Of a stretch of DNA of 49,542 bases, positions 34,772 to 44,889 are shown piece after piece. The notes under the pieces were generated by a model. It did not search any database and was not told the DNA's origin. It saw only the letters and a list, made by a program, of their open reading frames with translations. The first letter of the stretch is position 1. The number at the start of each line of letters is the position of its first letter. The translations under genes and the position numbers were made by a program. The stretch is from Chitinophagaceae bacterium (GTDB taxonomy: Bacteria > Bacteroidota > Bacteroidia > Chitinophagales > Chitinophagaceae), in contig JADKJI010000049.1 in the NCBI GenBank assembly GCA_016721085.1, positions 1 through 49,542 on the forward strand. The letters run 5' to 3'.

Positions 34772-35872
34772 TCATTTTATTACCTGTTCTAACTTTAACA
34801 ATAAAGAATCCCCATATATAGCTTTTCCTACTATTTTCCCTGAAGGGTCAACCAGAAAATTAAACGGTATACTATCGAATTTAAATGCTTTCACAGAAGG
34901 TCCCATCCAAACATTTTGGTCTATTAACTGAGTCCAATCATAATTCGATTTGCTTAAATATTGTTTCCAGACCTCTCTTTCTGGATCAAGGGATATACTT
35001 ACAATAGAGAAATTTTTATTAGCTAACTTCTTTAAAGCTAAAACGTTCATATTTTCCTGCTTTATACTTTCCGTATCCCAGGATGCCCAAAAATCAACTA
35101 ATAAGTATTTTCCTTTGAAGCTTGACAGCGAAACTATTTCACCAGATTTTGAAGGCAATATTAGTTCAGGAACAGGCATACCCACTTCCAACTCCTCTTC
35201 AAAAATTGCTAAATAAGCAATTGTTCTTTTATACAGGTCCTGAATACGATTATTTGCAGGAAACCGATTCCCCAGTTTTGAGATAAACTTTCTTAACGCC
35301 TGACGGTCAGAACCAAAATCTACATTATTATAAATGTACAGGGCAGCAGCAGGACTGGCAACCGTATCAACAAAATTTCTATAGTCCAATTGAATATTCA
35401 AGTATAGACTATCTGCTATACTGTGAGAATAACCAGGAGAATTCTCTAATGCTCTAATAGCAATTGCTTTCTCCCTAACATTAGACAAAAATCGATGCAA
35501 CGAAATATTGGCACTTGATTTCTTGAATAGAAAATTTCCATTGTCCAGATAATTCAAATAAAGCTCGATCAGCGGCTCATCATTTATTAGTACAATATCA
35601 ACACGGTGGTCTTTGGTATATATCCTAAAAAGTTCCTCTTCTGCTTGTGGTAGTTTGAAGAAAACATTTTCAACCCTTTCTTTGATAGCAACAGAATCTA
35701 AATGCTTTACTTGTTCATTTTCTGATGGTATATTATCAAGATACAAAACTTGGTTATAAGTGTTTTCGGCAACTATATTAACTTTTATCGTACCTGCAGT
35801 TTTTGTACCACATCCAAAAATAATAATGCAACCAAATAAAGAAATCAATAATAAATTAACCCGGAGATTCAT
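34772..35872 (-). CDS. TlpA-like thioredoxin-fold lipoprotein lacking the CxxC
   Basis: A 366-residue envelope protein with a lipoprotein signal (MNLRVNLLLISLFGCIIIFG followed by the lipobox Cys). The N-terminal region (about 25-230) resembles the domain that precedes thioredoxin domains in Bacteroidota TlpA-like proteins. The C-terminal AhpC/TSA-type thioredoxin fold (about 235-366) contains VGMPVPELILPSKSGEIVSL, FKGKYLLVDFWASWDTES and FNFLVDPSGKIVGK. Where redox members read WASWCxPC this protein reads WASWDTES, so both active Cys are gone and disulfide chemistry is not expected. The cis-Pro region (SIPFNFLVD) is kept. The ATG at 35872 is preferred over 35923 because the signal peptide then starts at once. 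Confidence 0.85.
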   Translation of the reverse strand: MNLRVNLLLISLFGCIIIFGCGTKTAGTIKVNIVAENTYNQVLYLDNIPSENEQVKHLDSVAIKERVENVFFKLPQAEEELFRIYTKDHRVDIVLINDEPLIELYLNYLDNGNFLFKKSSANISLHRFLSNVREKAIAIRALENSPGYSHSIADSLYLNIQLDYRNFVDTVASPAAALYIYNNVDFGSDRQALRKFISKLGNRFPANNRIQDLYKRTIAYLAIFEEELEVGMPVPELILPSKSGEIVSLSSFKGKYLLVDFWASWDTESIKQENMNVLALKKLANKNFSIVSISLDPEREVWKQYLSKSNYDWTQLIDQNVWMGPSVKAFKFDSIPFNFLVDPSGKIVGKAIYGDSLLLKLEQVIK

Positions 35873-36031
35873 GTTACAAATTACATTTTTCCTTATTAAA
35901 ATCGAAAGTTGCACACCTTTCATACAAATTATTTTTCATGCCAATTCATATACCTGAATAAAACCAACCAGCTGTTCCCGTTGAAAACAAATGCAATCAG
36001 TGAGTGCAATATTTAAGAATTGTATTAAAAC

Positions 36032-36061
36032 AATAAAAGGGGGCAAAAGCCCCCTTTTATT
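36032..36061 (-). terminator. Rho-independent terminator of the susCD operon
   Basis: A perfect 13-bp stem AATAAAAGGGGGC / GCCCCCTTTTATT with a 4-base loop. On the minus strand it starts 19 bases after the stop of the DUF1735 gene and is followed by GTTTTAATAC. The symmetry would also allow termination from the other side. Confidence 0.9.
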
Positions 36062-36079
36062 ATAATTTAAGCGATTAAA

Positions 36080-37024
36080 TTATTGTCTAGTCCATTTTTC
36101 ATACATCTGACGCGTAAAATCATTTTGTGATGTTCCAGCGGCAGCGTTATAGCCATAATGAATGAAGAAAGACTTTGTTGCTGCATTATATGAGTTATTA
36201 TAGGTAGAATGTACCCAAGGTGCTGTACCTGGGAATGCTGGTCCAGGGAATACAACTCCGCCTGGATTATCAGCAGTCATAAAACCATTAACTACAGTTG
36301 TAGCAGTAGTTCCAGTTCCTTCAAAATTAGTAAGAGCACCAGAACCACTAATGTCTACACGGAAAGTCCAACCACCTAAGTCACCAAGTTGACCTTGTAC
36401 ACGATTACCATTGATAGTTGAGAAATACTTAGTACCACCAATAGATCTAGGTGAAGAAGGGTGGAAGAAATAACCACTGATGTTATAGTTTGCTTCATAA
36501 ATATTCTTGATCAAAATTGGAACAAGAATAGTTTGGAAGTTAACAGCAATTGCCTCACCACTAGCATCTGTCATAGTAAATGCTAACATGTTGAATTTTG
36601 TCAAATCAACTTTGTCAGGAAATATTTGGACTGGAATATATGCTTCATTTTGATCAGCAGGAATAGTAACCTTAAAGGCAGGTATTGAATACGCGCTAGT
36701 GTTCATTTTAACCCAGTTTGAACCGAATTTGGTATTAAAATTAGTGATAGCTGCATCATCTTCTTTAAAAGTCACTTCCAAAGCTTTGCCCAAAGGCTTG
36801 CTCCAGGAAACTCTTGCGTATACCCTAACTTCATAGGGAGTAGAAGAGAAATCCAATGCAATTGGTGCCGCAGCTTGAGTGCTAGGCCAGTTACCATTGG
36901 GTACCAGGACTACTGGCTTTATTGATTGGTCTGTATAGTCTGTGATAGCATCATCCTTCAGACATGAAGTCAGAAGCATAGTGGCCGCACAAACCAAACC
37001 TACTATTGATAATTTATTTTTCAT
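36080..37024 (-). CDS. DUF1735-type (SusE-like) surface lipoprotein
   Basis: A 314-residue lipoprotein (signal MKNKLSIVGLVCAATMLLTS, then Cys as the lipid anchor). The N-terminal part is DUF1735/BT_3987-like (LDFSSTPYEVRVYARVSWSK, FNMLAFTMTDASG). The C-terminal part ends in the pattern SFFIHYGYNAAAGTSQNDFT then YEKWTRQ, typical of glycan- or ligand-binding partners of SusCD. It follows susD by 42 bases and ends before a strong terminator, so it is the last gene of this uptake operon. Ligand unknown. Confidence 0.85.
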   Translation of the reverse strand: MKNKLSIVGLVCAATMLLTSCLKDDAITDYTDQSIKPVVLVPNGNWPSTQAAAPIALDFSSTPYEVRVYARVSWSKPLGKALEVTFKEDDAAITNFNTKFGSNWVKMNTSAYSIPAFKVTIPADQNEAYIPVQIFPDKVDLTKFNMLAFTMTDASGEAIAVNFQTILVPILIKNIYEANYNISGYFFHPSSPRSIGGTKYFSTINGNRVQGQLGDLGGWTFRVDISGSGALTNFEGTGTTATTVVNGFMTADNPGGVVFPGPAFPGTAPWVHSTYNNSYNAATKSFFIHYGYNAAAGTSQNDFTRQMYEKWTRQ

Positions 37025-37066
37025 GTGTCTAATTTATTTGAAAATTGATACTTAATGAATTACATA

Positions 37067-38684
37067 TTAGTTCATCCACCAGATCTTACCTGTGAACTGA
37101 TCTCCTGCGCTACGTCCAATTGTTGGAACGTTTGCTGTATTCAGGTTGATTTCTGCTTGTGGATACAATAAACGATAAGGAATTGTGCTTGATGTACGAC
37201 CTGGATTCACTGACAAAGGAATGTTAGGGTAATTACCATTTCTTCTGTAATCAGTCCAAACTTCCAATGGAGTTGTAGCGTTCATAGCAACCCATTTCTG
37301 GAAAGCAATCAATTTAAGCTTATCAGGGGCTGATGCATAACTTATAGATGGAGTGTTGTTAGAAACAGCATTACTATACCATCCGGTAAATGATGCATCT
37401 GCAGCACCTAAAGAACCACCTGCATTTAACCAACGGAAAGATTCCTTAATTGCAGCTTGGTATGCAGCATCTGCGCTTCCAGAAATATAACCCCTTTGAG
37501 TAGCTTCAGCCTGAAGGAACATACTTTCTACTGAAGTAATAATCCACATTGGTTGGTTATACCCTTTAGTTAACCCTGTAGATGCTGAAGTAGCCGCACC
37601 ATTGGTTGAAATACCACCTACTTGAGATACGTAGTTAGCGATCTGGTAAGGATATTGTACGTTATTGATTGGCAAACCATACTTATTACCACGATATGTT
37701 AAAGGTGATAATTGTGTGAACGGTTCTGCGCCACCTGAAGGAAATGCATTTACTGTTGGCTTATAGAAAAGTCCAAGACGAGGGTCATTGTAAAACTTCA
37801 ATGTATCCATTGCAATTACATTGGCTCTCCAGAAGTCAGTTGCCTGACCACCTGTTTGTGCATTAAAACCAAAAGATGCATAAAAAGCATTTGGCTTATC
37901 GGTTGCATATCCCGGATTCAAAGAAGCACTTTCACCAGTTCCAAGGAAACCACTTCCTTCAGCTGCAATCTTTGCCATTTCAGCAGTGATATAAGACTGA
38001 CGATCTGCACGGTTTGCTGGTGCATCAGTGAAAACGAAGCTTCAGCGTGTTACCGAATTTTGCCCACATGTCCTTGTCATCATGGAACATGATATCAGCA
38101 TTTGCGATATTGATGTTATCAGCAATAACAGAACCTTTAATCAACAACATACCAGAGTCGATTTGCTTGATAAGGTCTTCGTAAACAGCTTTAGCATCAT
38201 CATACTTAGGCTGGATAGCTTTCAACCCTTGTAATGCTTCAAAATAAGGGATATCATTATACATATCCACCAATTGAGCAAAGTTGTGGCTCTTCATAAT
38301 CTTAGCCATACCCTCATAAAATCCTTGGCCGCGTTCTTTTGCAGCACGCTCCATGAATACATAGTCATATGCATTATCATAGATAGCATTGAAAGTACCA
38401 GCGCCGAAGTTTGTAGTGATATTGTAAGATTGCTCTTCAACACCAGGTGCATAGTTGGCACCAGGTGCCCAATAGCCTAACCAGTTATTCAGATAACCAA
38501 AACCGGTTCCTGTTCTGTTGGCAGTATTTAATAATGCAAAAGGAGCTACCAGGTCGGGAGAGATATTACTCTCAACGGCGTTATTAGGATCCTTATTGAT
38601 GTCGAACCAGGCCTTCTTACATCCTGTGCCCAGGGTCGCCACCAGCGCGGTTCCGATAATTATTGTTTTAGAAAATAGTTTCAT
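37067..38684 (-). CDS. susD: SusD/RagB-family lipoprotein (one frameshift)
   Basis: Outer-surface ligand-binding partner of SusC, 538 residues when corrected. Lipoprotein signal MKLFSKTIIIGTALVATLGT then GC; SusD features KAWFDINKDPNNA, helical TPR-like segments (GQGFYEGMAKIMKSHNFAQL), and C-terminal GDQFTGKIWWMN. The frame breaks at the A4 run 38031-38034 (plus strand). With three As the protein reads LKLRFTDAPANRADRQSYIT and continues without a stop, so one base is extra. It lies 24 bases after susC. It belongs to the SusD-like group paired with DUF1735 proteins. No glycoside hydrolase is nearby, so the ligand could be a peptide or glycan. Confidence 0.9.
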
Positions 38685-38708
38685 ATCCTAGTTATTTTAA
38701 GTTGCTTA

Positions 38709-41700
38709 TTAGAAGGTCAGGTTTACGTTAAAACCATAGATTCTTGTTGGAGGCGTTTGACCGATGGTAGTTGTACCAACAGCATTACCAGTTGTGTTTG
38801 CGAATTCAGGGTCAGTCCACTGATTGGTCTTAGGCCTGAACATCAACAGGTTCCTTCCAATAAGAGATAAACTTGCTTTCTTAACAACTTTACCATTACC
38901 TAACCAACGCTGAGGAAGGTCATAGCTCAATACTACTTCACGTAATTTCCAGAAAGCAGCACTTGTGTAATAGTTAGTTTGTGTGTTACGGAAACGACCT
39001 GCTTGGAGGAAGTCGTAATGTGCATTTGTTACTGCGATATTAGTATTGTCAACATATTTTCCAGTTCCATCTAAATAAACAGAGTTAGGGAAAACAAAAC
39101 GCTGACGCATATTTGTAGCAGATAATGCATCGATACCAGTGAAACCTAAGTCAGCACCGATATTGTTGTAGATATAGTTACCACCACGATATTCAGCAAC
39201 GATTTTCAAGGTAATACCATTCCAGTTCAGATCTGTATTCAAACCAACGATATAACGTGGGAGTGTACGACCGAAAATAGCAGTAGTAGGACTTTGAGAT
39301 GGGTAACCGCTTATTGGATCAACGATTACTTTTCCAGTAGCTGGGTCTCTGTTCCAGTCAACCAGACGGTGAGTATAAGCAGGATATCCTTTAATAATCC
39401 AGGCTGTATTACCCACTGAAACCTCACTAAGGTCTTGATATACTTCCAGTACTTTACTGTCATTAGAAGTAAAGTTACCGCTGAAGTTCCAAGAGAATTT
39501 ACCCATTTTCAAAAGTGGAGTCAGTTTCAAATCAAACTCCAAACCTTTGTTATAAAAACGAGCCGCATTCAACAAGGCACTTGTGTAACCTGTAGATTGA
39601 GAAATTCCAATTGGAATAATTTGATCGTTATTATTCTGATAATAATATGCCGCATCAAAAGAAACCCTATTGTCAAAGAAAGCTAATTCAGCACCAAACT
39701 CATAAGATTCAACAACCTCTGGACGGATGATTGGGTTATTTATACGACCATTAGCTGAGAAGCCAGGTAATGAACCAAATGGAAATCCACCACCTTGTCC
39801 GAAGTTAGATTCCAATTGGTAGATACCAGTGTTTACGTTACCAGCTTTGTTCCAGGCTGCTTTCAATTTAGCATAAGACAACACTTTATTGTTGCTTAAA
39901 CCTTCGATTGCGTCTGTAAGAACAACTGATGCGTTAACACCTGGATAGAAATAAGAGTTGTTATCGAGTGGCAAACGAGAATCCCAGTCGTTACGACCAG
40001 TGAACTCAACGAAAGCCCAGTTCTTAAATCCTAAGCTGAAGCTACCGAATGTAGATAAAAGACGGCTGCGTGCATTGCTTTCACCAACACCTGGCTCACC
40101 AGTACGGTTACTTACGTTGAAAAGCGTTGGGATAACCAGGTTAGAACCTGATACGCTAACAGATTTAGAATATGTTTGACGAACCAATGTACCAGCCAGA
40201 GCCTTAACATTGAAATCACCGAAATCCTTATCTGCAGAAGCGATCAATTCGTTCTGAACACGGTTACCTAAAGAAGAACCATCACTCACAGATGCTTTCA
40301 CGTTACCACCAGAGCTGATAGAACGGTTGCTGATTGCATACTGAGAATAGAAGATGGCACCAGAAGTATTTTTGTTAGATGCAGTAGATACAGTTGCACT
40401 AACACGGTTCATGATATTCAACCATTTCAATGGCTTGAAGTTGATTTCCATGTTACCAATCAAATCATCACTTCTACCTTTTCCCCGGAAACGAGCCAAA
40501 TCCTCATAAGGGTTTGGATAATAGTCGTTGAAATAGGTGTTGTGATTTGCCCATGGGTTATTAATATAATCCTTATAAGATGTCAAAGGAACCTGTTGGG
40601 GAGTATTGATTACATACCAGTAAGTAGAACCGGATGTAGTGATATCATAAGAAGCAGTAGTATAAGAAAGGTTGGTTGCTACTCTTACTTTACCATAAGT
40701 CTTACCAGCGTTGATACGGAAAGTAGTTCTTCTTGCCTTATCGTCAGGAAGAACACCTTTTGTCAAAACGTCTTGTACAGACAAATAGAAATTAGAACGC
40801 TCATCACCTGAGTTCAGGGAGATATCGTTCTGAATAGTGATACCAGTATTAAAGAAACGCTTCTTTTCACCAGGAAGATAGCTATATGGAACTTTTTGTT
40901 CGTTACCATTCTCATCAGGACGGCCAAGGATAGTATCCTGACCATTGAAAAGAGCACCCCATGTTTGGTTCTCAATTGGGTCATAAACACCATCACCATA
41001 TTGGTTGTAAGAAGAACCACTACCAAATGAAGTTTGCAGCTTTGGCATGAAAGCTACATCTTCAAATAATGTAGTGTTACCAATGCTGATCTGAGGCTTA
41101 TTCCTTCCAGATCCTTTCTTGGTGGTTACAACGATTACACCGTTCACACCTTCAGGACCATATAAGGCAGCAGCGTTCGCACCTTTCAGTACGTTTACGT
41201 TTTCTACGTCGTTAGGATTGATAGAGTTGATGAACCCTAAACTGATAGGAGATCCATCCACAACTAACAAAGGCTGGTTATTACCAGTCAAAGAACGAAT
41301 ACCACGTAAAACGATACGGGTATTAGCGAATACACCATTATTAACAGTTGAAACGTTCAAGCCAGATACTTTACCTACCAGACCATTCTGAAGGTTAGTT
41401 ACTTTGGCCTGAGTTAATTCAGCCGCTTTTACACGAGCTACTGAATAACCTAACTCTTTGGGCTGCTTAGACACACCCAGCGCGGTTACAACAACTTCTT
41501 GCAAAGCGCCTGTTTTTTCAAGAGACACGTTGTAAGCACTGCTGCTTCCAACAGCTACTTCCCTCTCTTTGCTACCAACAGCAGAAATCAGGATAACATC
41601 TCCTGTTTTTGCCTCGATGCGGAAGTTACCATTAGCATCAGTGGTTGTACCCTTGTTGGTACCCTTAATAGTTACAGATGCAAAAGGAATTGGGTCTCCT

Positions 41701-41798
41701 TTGTCATCCTTCACCTGACCGGTAATTACCCGGTTTTGTGCAAATACCGATACTGACCAGAGTACCAGCACTGCGAGCAGTGATAGAATTTTTCTCAT
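38709..41798 (-). CDS. susC: SusC/RagA-family TonB-linked outer-membrane transporter
   Basis: A 1,029-residue TonB-dependent barrel that imports the ligand caught by SusD. Signal peptide 1-20 (ends SVFA-QN), a carboxypeptidase-regulatory-like domain (ITGQVKDDKGDPIPFASVTI to about 90), the SusC signature plug (LRGIRSLTGNNQPLLVVDGS, NPNDVENVNVLKGANAAALY, GVIVVTTKKG) and a long barrel ending in Phe (YGFNVNLTF). The frame is intact. An imperfect -7 element (TACATTTA) is present upstream on the minus strand near 41829-41836. Confidence 0.96.
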   Translation of the reverse strand: MRKILSLLAVLVLWSVSVFAQNRVITGQVKDDKGDPIPFASVTIKGTNKGTTTDANGNFRIEAKTGDVILISAVGSKEREVAVGSSSAYNVSLEKTGALQEVVVTALGVSKQPKELGYSVARVKAAELTQAKVTNLQNGLVGKVSGLNVSTVNNGVFANTRIVLRGIRSLTGNNQPLLVVDGSPISLGFINSINPNDVENVNVLKGANAAALYGPEGVNGVIVVTTKKGSGRNKPQISIGNTTLFEDVAFMPKLQTSFGSGSSYNQYGDGVYDPIENQTWGALFNGQDTILGRPDENGNEQKVPYSYLPGEKKRFFNTGITIQNDISLNSGDERSNFYLSVQDVLTKGVLPDDKARRTTFRINAGKTYGKVRVATNLSYTTASYDITTSGSTYWYVINTPQQVPLTSYKDYINNPWANHNTYFNDYYPNPYEDLARFRGKGRSDDLIGNMEINFKPLKWLNIMNRVSATVSTASNKNTSGAIFYSQYAISNRSISSGGNVKASVSDGSSLGNRVQNELIASADKDFGDFNVKALAGTLVRQTYSKSVSVSGSNLVIPTLFNVSNRTGEPGVGESNARSRLLSTFGSFSLGFKNWAFVEFTGRNDWDSRLPLDNNSYFYPGVNASVVLTDAIEGLSNNKVLSYAKLKAAWNKAGNVNTGIYQLESNFGQGGGFPFGSLPGFSANGRINNPIIRPEVVESYEFGAELAFFDNRVSFDAAYYYQNNNDQIIPIGISQSTGYTSALLNAARFYNKGLEFDLKLTPLLKMGKFSWNFSGNFTSNDSKVLEVYQDLSEVSVGNTAWIIKGYPAYTHRLVDWNRDPATGKVIVDPISGYPSQSPTTAIFGRTLPRYIVGLNTDLNWNGITLKIVAEYRGGNYIYNNIGADLGFTGIDALSATNMRQRFVFPNSVYLDGTGKYVDNTNIAVTNAHYDFLQAGRFRNTQTNYYTSAAFWKLREVVLSYDLPQRWLGNGKVVKKASLSLIGRNLLMFRPKTNQWTDPEFANTTGNAVGTTTIGQTPPTRIYGFNVNLTF

Positions 41799-41940
41799 GT
41801 GACTGTTAATTTTTAAAATTTTGGAGGCGTAAATGTAGGGATTTTGGATTTACTAAAAAAAATGTTAAAAGAGGGTATGGTCGCAATAAGCAAAAGACAA
41901 AAGGAATTGTTAATGTGCTGCAATAAATTTTAAAAAATCT

Positions 41941-43973
41941 TCAAAATCTTACAAGAATTTGAAATTTTAAATCGCTAGTAATCAAAAGATTGGGAAAATC
42001 ACCAGCAAACCCATCATTATCTTGATTTCGCTCAACCGTTTGCGCAAATTTTAAAAAAAAACTTATATTGTTTTTTATTTTAATGTGATTGATTTTGGAC
42101 AAATCAAGCCTCCCCAGCAAATACCATCGGAACCCCTGACCTGAAAATGCAGGTATAGAATTAGAATACAAAAGGTCATTTTCAAAAGCAAATACCCTGC
42201 TCTCATAACTATCTGTTTCAAACAGTTGCACACGCATAGTGAGGTCTGCAAAAGATCGTTGAGGCATGAAAAAAATATCCGTAAACGCTGAAAACCCATT
42301 CTGAACTTCCTTCCTATTATTATCAGGTAACCAATTCAAATCAAACCTCGTCCTGAAACGCCATTCCTTTGTTATATTATAATCCAATTGAAATCTGATT
42401 TGCTTTCGAACAATAGCCCCCACCTCCTCACGGGTACCAACAGTTCCTAATATTCGCTGATTTTGCCTCATCTCTATATCGCAAAACAAGATTAGCTGCC
42501 CGGGAAGGGGAATATGTAATCTGAAAAAGATAATCGATACCCATTCCAGGTTTATCTATCTGGTATTGCAACCAATGGAATTTGTAAAGATCCAGATAGC
42601 CATCTACCTGCCATCTGGTCCTGGGCCGGAATGTTATGCCCCAATACAGCCCACTTTCATTGCCTGGTTCCGTTTTTTCTGTAAATGCATTACTGAATAA
42701 GGATTGATATGCTTTATGCAGTCGCCGATAAAGAACTACCATGTCCATTTTACTATCAACGCTTATATAAACTCCTGGATAAAAGCTGGATTCCTCTTCG
42801 AATCAACAGCCCCTTCACCAAAAAATGAAAATTCCTGACAGTGTAACTATAATCAACACTATAATTGGCCCAATTGCTTCCTCTCATTGAATATAAATTG
42901 TAGGGCTCTGCTATTTTCTTAATCGGCATCGAAAATGAATACAGAACAGAATTAACCCCAGCCTTGAAAGAGCTTGCCTTGTATTGCACATTTCCACCAA
43001 TTGTTGTTAATAGCAACTGCCCCCTATCCGATACTTCAATCCATGACCTGTGAAGTCCCGACTTTAAAATAGAACTCAACTCTGGCTTATACCCATTAGC
43101 ACTATCCTTTCGAACATTACCATCTAATAAACGCACAGAAGCAAAAGCTGTCAAATGCCATAGCATTCTTTGTAAGCTCATTCCTGCCCCTCTGTGAAAA
43201 TTATATTCCCCTGCAGAACTATATGGACGCAATACGGCTCCCTGCCTTTTCACTCCACTAATACTAGCCCCTTTCTTAAAAGCCAGTTGCTGCCATTGTA
43301 TTAGCCCCTGTCCCATATTTACTGTAAAATCACCCAATGCAATTGCTTCTATAACACCCTGCTTTCTTGCATAAAAATGGAAAGAATAAAAATCAAACCC
43401 TTTCTGATTCCATTTAGTCAATAGTGGTTCTCCTGCATCTTTGTCTGCCAGCAATCCAAACTGCCATAAATTCCTATACTTATACTTATAGCGCGCTTGC
43501 ATTGAGAATGGACTCCCTTCCCAATACTTATCACTTCCACTTTTTCGGCCCCAGCGAACCAATGCAAACTGTTCCCCATCCTGCCAGGAACCGAAATTGC
43601 CCGACAATAGGTTATCCGCATCCCGCAACCTGATAAAGGGCAACAACTTCCTGATGGTTTCCACATCCCAACCCGGAATGGCCTGTAACTCATATAAACT
43701 AACAAATGGACCTAACAATCTCCTATATTCGACAAAAGACGCTAACTGCCAATCTGTAAGTAACCCCGAATCTTCCCATTCGGAAACCGTAGCATCATTT
43801 ATTGAAAGTGGATGATTCCGAAAATACTCCCGCTGCTGAATATACGAATCATCCTTTTCTACATCATCCGTCTCTGAAGCAATTTCAATACTCTCATTCA
43901 AGCCACCATTTTCCTGTGCTTTGACACTTGATGCAATACAAAAAAATGTCAGTATAAATAGGAACTGTTTCAT
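41941..43973 (-). CDS. Outer-membrane helix-hairpin-helix (ComEA-like) protein, three frameshifts
   Basis: A 677-residue exported protein when corrected. Signal peptide MKQFLFILTFFCIASSVKA; a helix-hairpin-helix segment (about 55-115: NDATVSEWEDSGLLTDWQLA, LYELQAIPGWDVETIRKLLP); then a long beta-rich barrel-like region to a C-terminal Phe (LKFQILVRF). Indels: the A6 run 42820-42825 should be seven (restores NFHFFGEGAVDSKRNPAFIQ); the CC at 42774-42775 should be CCC (restores GVYISVDSKMDMVV); the T4 run 42461-42464 should be three (restores RYRDEANQRILGTVGTREEV). Together they give a length divisible by three. The family is common in Bacteroidota; its function is unknown. The start overlaps the stop of the gene at 43970. 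Confidence 0.82.
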
Positions 43974-44778
43974 GCTCCTTTCTTTTGAAGGGAAAACAAC
44001 AGTAATACTCCCGGACTGAAACCTAGCTGGATATGATACTTACTACTGGCCTCCATCCTAAAAGATTTCCAACTCCAACCAGCAGTAACATAAGGAACAC
44101 CCCCTTCCGTTAAATAACCAGCCCTGAAATAGAAACGTTCCAATAATTTATAAATAAGGTCAAATTCTACAGAGGCTTTCTGCTCCTGTACTTTTTTTAA
44201 ATTAATAGCAATTAATACCTTGTCAGACAACTCACAGCCTAATCCCATTTTATATACCCAAGCTAATCGTTCCTCCGATTTACTGAATTCAGGATTGCCG
44301 GGATCGTTGATACTTACGCCGATAATTAATTTATTTGAAAGCCACCAGCATATACTTGCACCTGCCGAAATAACCGACGAATTACCATATCCTGTTGCAT
44401 TTATACTGGTATAATTGAACTGAGCACCCAGTGATAGTTTCCCCAAATGCCTTGCATAGCCTAATGAAACCCTTCCTTCTCGGAATCCTTCCATTCCCCG
44501 GCTGTTCAAAAGAACACCCACTCCAGAATGGCTAAGCGGGAAAGCAATAACTGCTGAAAAAGTGTTTAATTCCTGAAGACCAAAATGCTTTTCTGAAAAT
44601 AAAAAACCGGCAATATTTTTTGCTGGGCAAAAGCTGCCGGATGCTGGAAACAATTGATAGGATCTGAAAACCGGTCGGTAACAAGCATCGCAGATTCAAC
44701 TGGAACTGAAAAAGGATGTATTGATTGACCCAATAGGCCCTGCGCCCAAAATATCCCTGCTACACACAAACCCTTCAT
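43970..44778 (-). CDS. Hypothetical exported beta-barrel-like protein (one frameshift)
   Basis: A 269-residue protein when corrected. It starts MKGLCVAGIFWAQGLLGQSI, a signal peptide, and continues as a beta-rich, small-barrel-like sequence (VSLGYARHLGKLSLGAQFNY, FYFRAGYLTEGGVPYVTAGW). The frame breaks at the T6 run 44616-44621 (plus strand). Seven Ts give HPAAFAQQKNIAGFLFSEKH, the only reading that joins the two halves. Its stop overlaps the start of the helix-hairpin-helix gene by four bases, so the two are coupled. I cannot name the family; PorV/PorP-like proteins look broadly similar, but that is weak. Confidence 0.72.
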
Positions 44779-44853
44779 ACACGCGATATTTAGAGCGAAA
44801 AATTAGCAAAGGATGCCGGACTAGAAAAAAATATACAAATTTAATTAGGTGCT

Positions 44854-44885
44854 TTTGGGAAGGTTTGGTTGTAAACCTACCTTTG
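44854..44885 (+). promoter_or_regulatory. Bacteroidota promoter for folD
   Basis: TTTG at 44854-44857 and TACCTTTG at 44878-44885, 20 bp apart, match the consensus -33/-7 pair exactly. The folD ATG begins five bases after the -7 element, so the transcript would have almost no leader. Confidence 0.75.
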
Positions 44886-44889
44886 CGCC

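Noticed and set aside
41941..44778. Treating the helix-hairpin-helix region and its upstream neighbour as five separate small genes
   Set aside because: Single-base corrections in homopolymers join them into two continuous proteins with signal peptides and proper C-termini.
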